A model generated the notes under the pieces. The model was not told the DNA's origin. It worked only from the letters and a program-made list of their open reading frames with translations, and ran no database searches. This document shows positions 16,011-21,994 of a stretch of 21,994 nucleotides of DNA, one piece after another. Position numbers and translations under genes: made by a program. The DNA comes from JBBSTY01 sp038235385 (lineage in GTDB: Bacteria; Actinomycetota; Acidimicrobiia; Acidimicrobiales; Acidimicrobilacustridaceae). Positions within the stretch are counted from its first letter, which is position 1. Each line of letters begins with the position of its first letter. The DNA lies in assembly GCA_038235385.1 (NCBI GenBank), contig JBBSTY010000064.1:1-21994 (forward strand), given 5' to 3'.

Positions 16011-16864
16011 CGGTGGTGGTCCCGGTGTACAACGGCGCCGACACCCTGCGCGACCAGCTCGAGGCGCTTCGCCGGCAGCAGTGGGACGGTGCGTGGGAGG
16101 TCGTCGTCGTCGACAACGACTCGACCGACGCCACGCCGGCCATCATCGCCGAGGTGGTGGCGAGCGATCCTCGCTTCCGGTCCACCCGTGCCGACGCGGC
16201 GCACAACCTCTCCTACGTGCGCAACGAGGGCGTGCGCGCGGCGCGGGGCGCGGCGGTGGCGTTCGCCGACGCCGACGACGTGGTGGGCGACGGGTGGGTG
16301 TCGGCGATCGGGATCGCGCTCGCCTCCCACGAGCTCGTGGGCAGCCGCCTGGAGTACGAACGGCTCAACCCGCCCGGCTCGACGGCCGGACGGTCGGCCT
16401 TCCAGTCGACGTCGATCTCTCGGTTCTACGGGCTCCCGAACCTGTCCGGGGCCGGGCACGGGTGCCAGCGCCACGTGTTCGAGCGCCTCGGCGGGAACGA
16501 CGAGCGGTGGGACGACACCGGCGAGGACTTCGAGTTCTCGTTCCGTGCCAAGCGCGAGCTGGGCATCGAGCCGGTGTTCGTGCCCGACGCGGTGTACCAC
16601 TACCGCCGCCGTGACGATCCACGTGCCGCGTTCCGTCAGGCTCGCCGGTACGGACGGTCCCACGTCGCGCTGTACCGCGAGTACGGGCGCCACGACCCGA
16701 CCAACCGGGGATCGCAGTGGCTGGCGGCGAAGTCCGACCTCTGGCTCGCCGTGCACGCGCACCACCTGCTCCGCGACGAGTCGCGCCTCGCCTGGGCCTG
16801 GAAGGCGGGCATCCGGTTGGGGCGCTTGGAGGCGAGCATCCGCTTGCGAACCCTCTACCTGTGA
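16001..16864 (+). CDS. GT2-family glycosyltransferase
   Basis: 287 residues from GTG 16001. The frame is open upstream to an ATG at 15895, but the candidate -10 at 15909 would leave that ATG off the transcript, and no start codon lies between 15915 and 16001. GT2 signatures are LTVVVPVYNGADTLRDQ (3-19), VVVVDNDSTDATP (34-46), LSYVRNEGVRAARG (70-83), and AFADADDVVGDGW (87-99) with the DXD at 90-92. Its acceptor-side region is GGNDERWDDTGEDFEFSFR (164-182). It resembles the GT2 gene at 13029 in the N-terminal half and in the DADDVV site and is probably a paralogue. It is the first gene of the right-hand plus-strand run, with 103 bp to the ABC exporter gene. Confidence 0.9.
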   Translation: MDLTVVVPVYNGADTLRDQLEALRRQQWDGAWEVVVVDNDSTDATPAIIAEVVASDPRFRSTRADAAHNLSYVRNEGVRAARGAAVAFADADDVVGDGWVSAIGIALASHELVGSRLEYERLNPPGSTAGRSAFQSTSISRFYGLPNLSGAGHGCQRHVFERLGGNDERWDDTGEDFEFSFRAKRELGIEPVFVPDAVYHYRRRDDPRAAFRQARRYGRSHVALYREYGRHDPTNRGSQWLAAKSDLWLAVHAHHLLRDESRLAWAWKAGIRLGRLEASIRLRTLYL

Positions 16865-16967
16865 TCATCGCGAGCGGTCTTCGGGGGGTGATGGGGGCTG
16901 TGGCATCATCGAGGTCCCAGTCGGTGATCGCGGTCTGGACGGACGCCACGAGCTCGCCGAGGTCAAC

Positions 16968-18695
16968 GTGAACGACATCCGGGCCTTCGTCGGCTTCTAC
17001 CGGGAGCAGCGCCGGTTCATCCTCGCGAGCACCGCCGTGAGCTTCCTGTCCTCGTTCGTGGAGGCCGGGCTCCTCCTCGTCCTCGTCCCGCTCGCGCAGA
17101 CGCTCATCACCCCTGACGCTGCACCGGTCGCGCTCGGGCCCATCCACCTCGACGCCGAGCCGGACCGGCTCCTGCTCATCGCGCTCGTGCTCGCCCTGCT
17201 CACCGCCGCGGGAGCGCTGATCGCCAACAGCCTGTCGGTGCACGCTGCAGCCGCCTGGCAGCGCTCCACCCGGATGCGCCTCTTCCGTGCGTTCCAGTCA
17301 GCGAGCTGGGAGGCGCAGTCTCGTGAGCGCACGAGCAAGCTGCTCACCACCACCGTGCAGAGCGTCAACCAGGGTGCCGGCGGGTTGGCGCAGCTGATCA
17401 ACGGGCTCGGGTCGTTCATCAGCCTCGTGGTGCTCGTCACCACGTCGTTCCTCGTCGCCCCGCTGGGCGCCGCGCTCATGTTCGTGGGCGGGGCCGTCCT
17501 CTTCGCCATGCTCCGACCGCTGGGTCACCGGGCCAAGCGGCTCAACAAGGAGCTGGCCGGGCTGAACAAGACGGTCAACGGCGAGATGACCGAGTGGATC
17601 GGCTTCGCCCGCGACGTGCGGGTCTTCGATGTCGCCGCCGAGACCGACACCCGCCTCGATGTCCTGGTGGAGCGCCACGAGCAGGTGCGGCGCACGACGA
17701 TGACGTTGTCGGGGGCGCTCACCCCGCTCTACCGGTTCGGCGGCATCCTGCTCGTCCTGTTCGTCGTGTTCGTGGCCACCCGGGTCGATGCGGTCACGGC
17801 CGCCAGCCTCGGTGCCGCCGCGCTGCTCATCTATCGGAGCCTCGGGTACGGCCAGGGGGTCCAGCGGGCCAGCCACGCCGTCCACGAGGTCCTGCCGTTC
17901 CTGGTCGACATCGACGACGACCTCCGCCGCTACGAGGCCGACACGGTGTCGTCGGGCGACCAGGAGCTCGGACCGCTCACCACGATCGCCTACCGCAACG
18001 TGGTCTACCGCTACGACGAGCGCGAGGCCGCGCTCCACGACGTGTCGTTGGACCTCCGGGTGGGCCAGATCGTTGGCATCGTCGGACCGTCGGGGAGCGG
18101 CAAGTCGACCCTCGCCCAGATCCTCCTGCGGCTCCGGGAGCCCACCGAGGGCACGGTGGAGGTGGACGGGATCGACGCCCGCCGGTTCAGCGCCGGGTCG
18201 TGGCACCGGCGGGTCGCGCTGGTCCCGCAGGAGGCGCACCTGCTGCACGGCACCGTTGCCGACAACATCGCCTTCCTCCGTCCCTGGGTGGACCGTGCGG
18301 CGGTGGAGCGCGCCGCGATCGACGCGGGCGTCCACACCGAGATCCTCGCCCTCCCACAGGGGTACGACACCCCGGTCGGTGCCACCAGCCGCGACCTCTC
18401 GGGCGGACAGGTGCAGCGGATCAGCATCGCCCGGGCCCTGGCCGGTCACCCGTCGGTGCTGGTGCTCGACGAGCCCACCAGTGCGCTCGACGTGCACTCC
18501 GAGGCGATCGTGCAGAAGACCGTCGAGGCGCTTCGCGAGCGCCTGCTCGTCGTCATCATCGCCCACCGGCTCACCACGCTGTCGGTCTGTGATCGCCTGG
18601 TCGTGCTCCGTTCGGGGGTGGTCGAGCTCGCCGGGCCGACCGCCGAGGTGATGGCATCCAGCTCCTTCTTCGACCTGGCGCCCACCGACACATGA
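16968..18695 (+). CDS. ABC exporter, fused permease and ATPase (possible glycan flippase)
   Basis: 575 residues from GTG 16968, with a GAGGT sequence 4 nt upstream. The N-terminal half (about 17-300) holds the membrane domain, with spans at about 18-48, 68-90, 143-165, 167-182, 253-271 and 275-290. The C-terminal ATPase is complete: Walker A GPSGSGKST (373-381), Q-loop LVPQEAHLL (418-426), signature LSGGQVQRI (477-485), Walker B VLVLDEPTSALD (497-508) with catalytic Glu502, and His533 in IIAHRLTT. This is a half-transporter that would work as a homodimer. In a polysaccharide locus with no visible Wzx protein, it may flip lipid-linked glycan (PglK or MsbA-like). That role rests on context, and a lipid or peptide substrate is also possible. 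The downstream gene starts in an ATGA overlap. Confidence 0.92.
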   Translation: MNDIRAFVGFYREQRRFILASTAVSFLSSFVEAGLLLVLVPLAQTLITPDAAPVALGPIHLDAEPDRLLLIALVLALLTAAGALIANSLSVHAAAAWQRSTRMRLFRAFQSASWEAQSRERTSKLLTTTVQSVNQGAGGLAQLINGLGSFISLVVLVTTSFLVAPLGAALMFVGGAVLFAMLRPLGHRAKRLNKELAGLNKTVNGEMTEWIGFARDVRVFDVAAETDTRLDVLVERHEQVRRTTMTLSGALTPLYRFGGILLVLFVVFVATRVDAVTAASLGAAALLIYRSLGYGQGVQRASHAVHEVLPFLVDIDDDLRRYEADTVSSGDQELGPLTTIAYRNVVYRYDEREAALHDVSLDLRVGQIVGIVGPSGSGKSTLAQILLRLREPTEGTVEVDGIDARRFSAGSWHRRVALVPQEAHLLHGTVADNIAFLRPWVDRAAVERAAIDAGVHTEILALPQGYDTPVGATSRDLSGGQVQRISIARALAGHPSVLVLDEPTSALDVHSEAIVQKTVEALRERLLVVIIAHRLTTLSVCDRLVVLRSGVVELAGPTAEVMASSSFFDLAPTDT

Positions 18696-19498
18696 GCGAT
18701 CGCCGCGATGTCGCCGCCGAGGATCTCCCGGGTCGTCCGGACGGCCGGGACGACCGGGACGACGTGGATGACCGGGACGACGTGGATGACCGGGACGACG
18801 GGGAAGACGGGGACGACCGGAGCGCGCCGGTGGCGACCATCCGCACCCTGGCCGTGGTGACGGGCTCGTCGGTGGTGCTCGATCCGCTCGATCGGGTCTC
18901 CTGGTTCCTCCGCCGCCTCCGCCGTCGGGGCCCGATCGACCTCGTGCTGGTGAACGCCCCATCCTCCACAGCGGCGGATCGGCGCCGCTGGCACGACGGC
19001 CTCGAGTCCTCCGGGCTGGTCGACCGCAGCGTCGCCGTGGTCGGCGAGCCGGTGCCGCGCTCGGGACGGCTGCGCGACGTGCACCTGCACCGGCCCTCGT
19101 CGGCCGACGGCCCGGGTCCGGCCTCGGAGATGCTGACCGACGCGTTCGTCGCTGCTGCCCCCGAGGAGCACCGACTGCTGTGGTTCGGCGATCTCACCGC
19201 GATGGCCCGCATCTGGGTCCGCCACCGATGTGCTCCGGCGGTGGTCGATGTCGAGCACTCGACGGATCTCGGGCGCGCTCGCGATCGACGGGCCGCCCGG
19301 GCCTGGGCGGGAGCCGCTGACCTCGTCACCGTCGCGACCGACGACGATCGCACCCGCCTGGCGGTACCCGGCGCGCTGGTCGTGGCGGCCGGTGGATCGC
19401 GTGGTGACGGCCAGGATCGACCGGCCGAGCGGTTCGACGAACGCGTGACGGCGATCCTGGAGCGAGCCGCCTGGTACCGACCGGTGCGCCTGCCGTGA
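18692..19498 (+). CDS. Asp-rich protein resembling only the N-terminal half of a GT-B glycosyltransferase
   Basis: 268 residues from ATG 18692 (ATGA overlap with the exporter). Residues 18-43 are an Asp/Arg-rich repeat coded by 18-bp tandem units. After it, TLAVVTGSSVVLDPLDRVSWFLRRL (52-76, read in two pieces) and IDLVLVNAPSS (82-92) look like the first Rossmann strands of a GT-B enzyme. HRLLWFGDL (160-168), APAVVDVEHSTDLGRAR (181-197) and ADLVTVATDDDRTRL (209-223) resemble the end of an N-terminal GT4 domain. The expected C-terminal donor domain with EX7E is absent, and the gene ends shortly afterwards. It is coupled on both sides (ATGA and GTGA), so the truncation is not an edge effect. It may be a regulatory or partner subunit or a decayed enzyme. 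An alternative start at Val47 would skip the repeat. Confidence 0.75.
   Translation: MSDRRDVAAEDLPGRPDGRDDRDDVDDRDDVDDRDDGEDGDDRSAPVATIRTLAVVTGSSVVLDPLDRVSWFLRRLRRRGPIDLVLVNAPSSTAADRRRWHDGLESSGLVDRSVAVVGEPVPRSGRLRDVHLHRPSSADGPGPASEMLTDAFVAAAPEEHRLLWFGDLTAMARIWVRHRCAPAVVDVEHSTDLGRARDRRAARAWAGAADLVTVATDDDRTRLAVPGALVVAAGGSRGDGQDRPAERFDERVTAILERAAWYRPVRLP
18752..18800. repeat. 18-bp tandem repeat encoding an Asp-rich segment
   Basis: The unit GACCGGGACGACGTGGAT occurs at 18752-18769 and 18770-18787, and its first 13 bases recur at 18788-18800. It encodes DRDDVD repeats at the N-terminus of the GT-B-half gene. Confidence 0.92.
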
Positions 19499-20331
19499 CC
19501 GGCTCGCCGCGCACCCCCTCGTTCTCCCGTCGTGCGCTCCGCACGGCGGCCCGGGCGCTCGATCGGGTGGTTCCGCCGCCGGTGGGGATCGTGGTGCTCG
19601 CCTACCACCAGGTCGGGGCGCCGCAACCGGGCGCGGTCAACGTGTCGACCTCGGACTTCGCCGACCAGATCGCCATGCTGGCCGCCGGCCGAGCCGAACG
19701 ACCGCTGGTCGATCTCGACGAGGTGATCGGCCGGCTCGGCGGCGCCGTCGACGACGGTGCCGCGGTGGCGGTCACCTTCGACGACGGCACGGTCGACTTC
19801 GTCGAACACGCCCTGCCGATCCTGGTCGCCCACGAGGTGCCGGTGACCCTCTACCTGGCGACCGCCCACGTCGACGATGGTCGCTCGTTCTGGGATGACG
19901 GCACCGTGTTGTCGTGGGGAGCGTTGCGCGACGCGTGCTCCACCGGGTTGGTCACGATCGGGTCGCACACCCACGAGCACCTGCTCCTCGACCGCACCGA
20001 TCCGCTCGACGCGGCCGCCGACATCGACCGCTCCATCGAGCGCATCCGCGACGAGATCGGGATCGCGCCGGTGCACTTCGCGTACCCCAAGGCGCTGGCG
20101 CCGAGCGTGGGGTGCCGAGCGGTCGTGCGCGAGCGCTTCGCCAGCGCCGCGCTCGCCGGCGGCCGACCGAACCGGCCGGGCCGTGCCGATCGTTGGGCGC
20201 TCGATCGAACCCCGGTGGTCGCCGCCGATTCGCTCGAGGACGTCTCGACGAAGGCGGCCGGCGGACTCGGCCTGGAGGCAGCGGCGCGCACCGCCGTCGA
20301 CCGGATCCGCTACCGGGGCGCCTCCAGGTGA
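19495..20331 (+). CDS. Polysaccharide deacetylase (NodB / CE4 family)
   Basis: 278 residues from GTG 19495 in a GTGA overlap with the upstream stop. The CE4 motifs are clear: GIVVLAYHQVG (31-41), motif 1 AVTFDDG (92-98) with the catalytic-base Asp96 and the metal Asp97, and motif 2 SHTHEH (157-162), whose His158 and His162 complete the metal site. Motif 3 reads FAYPKA (195-200) in place of the usual RxPYG. The domain is a little under the usual 200 residues and starts after about 30 residues with no clear signal peptide, so it may act in the cytoplasm on a nucleotide- or lipid-linked N-acetyl sugar, unlike secreted chitin or peptidoglycan deacetylases. It is coupled to the GT4 gene downstream by GTGA. 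Confidence 0.93.
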   Translation: MTGSPRTPSFSRRALRTAARALDRVVPPPVGIVVLAYHQVGAPQPGAVNVSTSDFADQIAMLAAGRAERPLVDLDEVIGRLGGAVDDGAAVAVTFDDGTVDFVEHALPILVAHEVPVTLYLATAHVDDGRSFWDDGTVLSWGALRDACSTGLVTIGSHTHEHLLLDRTDPLDAAADIDRSIERIRDEIGIAPVHFAYPKALAPSVGCRAVVRERFASAALAGGRPNRPGRADRWALDRTPVVAADSLEDVSTKAAGGLGLEAAARTAVDRIRYRGASR

Positions 20332-21488
20332 GTCGGACGCGGCTGGTCCACCTGACCACGACGGACATGAGCCTCGATTGGCTCCTCGGACCGCACCTCG
20401 AGGCGTTCGCCGCCGCGGGGTACGAGGTGATCGGGGTGTCGGCCCCGGGGCCGCACGTGCCGGCCCTCGAGGCGCGTGGCATCCGCCACGTCCCGCTCGT
20501 GCACGCGACCCGCGCCATGGATCCGGTGCGAGATGTGCGGGCCATGGCCGAGCTCGTCGGCGTGCTGCACCGGCTCCGGCCCACGATCCTGCACACGCAC
20601 AACCCCAAGCCCGGCTGGTACGGGCGCGTCGCCGGTGCCCTGACCCGGATCCCCGTGGTCGTGAACACGGTGCACGGGCTCTACGCCCGGCCCGGCGACC
20701 CGCTCGGACGACGCGGCCTCGTGTACGGCCTCGAGCGGTTGGCGTCGACGTGCTCGGATGCGGAGCTCGTGCAGAACGCCGAGGACCTCGAGACGCTGGC
20801 GGAGCTCGGGGTGCCGCGCTCGAAGCTCGTCCTGCTCGGCAACGGCATCGACCTCGCCCGCTTCGACCCCGACCTCATCGTCCCGGCCGACCGGGCGCGG
20901 GTGCGGGCCGAGCTCGGCGCCGCGCCGGGAGAGCTCGTCGTCGGCCTCGTCGGCCGGCTCGTCGCCGAGAAGGGCTACCGCGAGGTGTTCGCGGCCGCGC
21001 GCCTCGTGCGCCGCCGTCTCCCGCACGTCCGCTTCGTGGTGATCGGTCCCGACGATCCGGCCAAACACGACGGGATCTCGGCGTCGGAGATCGAGGTGGT
21101 CGCCGCCCGTGGGGACGTGCGCTTCCTCGGTGCGCGGGACGACGTCGCCGACCTCTACGCGGCGATGGACCTCTACCTGTTGGCGTCGCACCGTGAGGGC
21201 TTCCCCCGCTCGGCGATGGAGGCGGCGGCCATGGGGCTGGCATCGGTGGCCACCGACATCCGGGGCTGCCGTCAGGTGGTGGACGACGGCGTCACCGGTG
21301 TGCTCGTCCCGGTCGGCGACGCCGTCGCCATCGCCGAGGCGATCGGGTGGCTGGCCACCGACACGGCCGTGAGATCGACGATGGGGGCGGCCGCCCGGGT
21401 CCGGGCGTCGACCCACTTCGACCAGCGAACGGTGATCGACACCACGCTCACGACCTACGAGCGCCTGCTCGCCGCCAGCGTGCGGTAG
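20328..21488 (+). CDS. GT4-family glycosyltransferase (EpsD-like)
   Basis: 386 residues from GTG 20328 (GTGA overlap with the deacetylase). The N-terminal domain includes ILHTHNPKPGWYGRVAGAL (87-105) and VVNTVHGLYARP (111-122), which resembles the T/H-H-T-H-x-P-K-A-G and N-T-V-H-G pattern of EpsD-like GT4 enzymes. The C-terminal donor domain has VVGLVGRLVAEKGYREV (204-220) with Arg210 and Lys215, and the EX7E motif EGFPRSAME (290-298). It is the last gene of the right-hand coupled run and ends in TAG, one of only two natural non-TGA stops seen. Its last 34 bp overlap the end of the convergent GT4 gene. Sugar specificity is unknown. Confidence 0.93.
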   Translation: MSRTRLVHLTTTDMSLDWLLGPHLEAFAAAGYEVIGVSAPGPHVPALEARGIRHVPLVHATRAMDPVRDVRAMAELVGVLHRLRPTILHTHNPKPGWYGRVAGALTRIPVVVNTVHGLYARPGDPLGRRGLVYGLERLASTCSDAELVQNAEDLETLAELGVPRSKLVLLGNGIDLARFDPDLIVPADRARVRAELGAAPGELVVGLVGRLVAEKGYREVFAAARLVRRRLPHVRFVVIGPDDPAKHDGISASEIEVVAARGDVRFLGARDDVADLYAAMDLYLLASHREGFPRSAMEAAAMGLASVATDIRGCRQVVDDGVTGVLVPVGDAVAIAEAIGWLATDTAVRSTMGAAARVRASTHFDQRTVIDTTLTTYERLLAASVR

Positions 21489-21994
21489 ATCGCTTCGATC
21501 CTGCGGGTGGCGGGGACGATGTCGAAGTCGGCGCTGCGGCGTCGTGCCGCCGACCCGAACGCCACCCGAAGGTCGGGCCGGTGCGCCAGGTCCACGTAGG
21601 CCGACGCCAGGCCGGCCACGTCGCCCGGCTCGACCAGGAGTCCCTCGACCCCGTCGGTGACGGCTTCGGGGATGCCGCCGACGCGGGTGGCGACGACCGG
21701 GAGACCGATGGCCATCGCGTCCATGAGCGACACGGGCAGCCCTTCGTGGTGGGAGCTGAGCGTGAACACGTCGAAGGACGCCATCACCCGGCGCGCATCG
21801 GCCCGGTAGCCCGTGAGCAGGAACCGGTCGCCGAGGCCGGAGGCCCGGTGCGCGGCGCGGATGTCGGCCTCGAGGGGGCCCTGACCCACGGCGACGAACC
21901 GAAGGGAGGGTTCGGTGGCGAGGGCATCGGCGGCGGCATCCAGGAGCACGTCGTAGGCCTTCTCCGCGCGGAAGTTGGCGACGATGCCCACGAC
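21455..21994 (-). CDS. GT4-family glycosyltransferase, C-terminal part (truncated by window edge)
   Basis: The frame runs from the right edge to TAG at 21457-21455, 179 residues, beginning in the first strand of the donor domain: VVGIVANFRAEKAYDVL, with Arg9 and Lys12 as phosphate-binding residues. The EX7E site reads HEGLPVSLMDA, with Asp in place of the last Glu, followed by GLPVVATRVGGIPEAV. This is a normal GT4 C-terminal half, so about 180-200 N-terminal residues lie beyond the window. The GTG at 21991 is an internal codon and not a start. The gene is convergent with, and overlaps, the GT4 gene at 20328. Confidence 0.9.
   Translation of the reverse strand, partial: VVGIVANFRAEKAYDVLLDAAADALATEPSLRFVAVGQGPLEADIRAAHRASGLGDRFLLTGYRADARRVMASFDVFTLSSHHEGLPVSLMDAMAIGLPVVATRVGGIPEAVTDGVEGLLVEPGDVAGLASAYVDLAHRPDLRVAFGSAARRRSADFDIVPATRRIEAIYRTLAASRRS

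Noticed and set aside
17298..18962. 554-codon minus-strand open frame opposite the ABC exporter gene
   Set aside because: The complete set of ABC motifs is on the plus strand. The reverse frame is Arg/Gly/Asp/Val-rich without motifs.

Overview
The window is very GC-rich DNA (roughly 70% by eye). It has abundant GTG starts, third positions dominated by G and C, TGA as the usual stop, and many 4-bp ATGA/GTGA stop-start overlaps. This points to a high-GC actinobacterium; the gene mix and TANNNT-type promoters set right at the starts would fit Acidimicrobiia (Ilumatobacter/Iamia-like), but the class is an inference. Nearly all of it reads as one surface- or exopolysaccharide locus. No tRNA, rRNA, CRISPR array or insertion sequence was seen, and no gene-free stretch exceeds about 260 bp.

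Left part, minus strand (1-7514). The leading operon starts at 7514: a Wzz/BY-kinase chain-length regulator interrupted by an in-frame TAG, a PqqD-like small protein, a PF14907-type nucleotidyltransferase-like protein and a multi-membrane-span, possibly Wzy-like, protein. All junctions are ATGA overlaps. After an 87-bp gap come a membrane-anchored pseudokinase with strongly repetitive segments and, again by ATGA, a multi-span protein with a poly-Thr/Asp-rich tail that runs off the left edge.

Middle (7735-14953). A GNAT-like protein and a GT4 glycosyltransferase run on the plus strand. A GT2 glycosyltransferase follows on the minus strand. A plus-strand run then holds a GT2-GT4 fusion, a GT2 and a CgeB-like glycosyltransferase broken by two in-frame stops (TAG and TAA) 24 bp apart.

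Right part (14955-21994). A hairpin separates the broken glycosyltransferase from a convergent sulfotransferase. Divergent from the sulfotransferase is a coupled run: a GT2, an ABC exporter, an Asp-rich protein resembling only the N-terminal half of a GT-B enzyme, a polysaccharide deacetylase and a GT4. The last GT4 converges on, and overlaps by 34 bp, another GT4 truncated by the right edge.

Together the genes could assemble an acyl- or sulfate-decorated heteropolysaccharide: six intact or partial glycosyltransferase genes plus one fusion and one broken gene, decoration enzymes (GNAT, sulfotransferase, deacetylase), export (ABC exporter), polymerisation (Wzy-like) and length control (Wzz/BY-kinase). 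No initiating phosphoglycosyltransferase, MATE-type Wzx or outer export protein is visible here. The most notable points are the three in-frame TAR stops in otherwise well-conserved genes, the PqqD/nucleotidyltransferase pair inside the polysaccharide operon, the GT2-GT4 fusion, the repeat-rich pseudokinase and a recurring start-proximal TANNNT promoter pattern.
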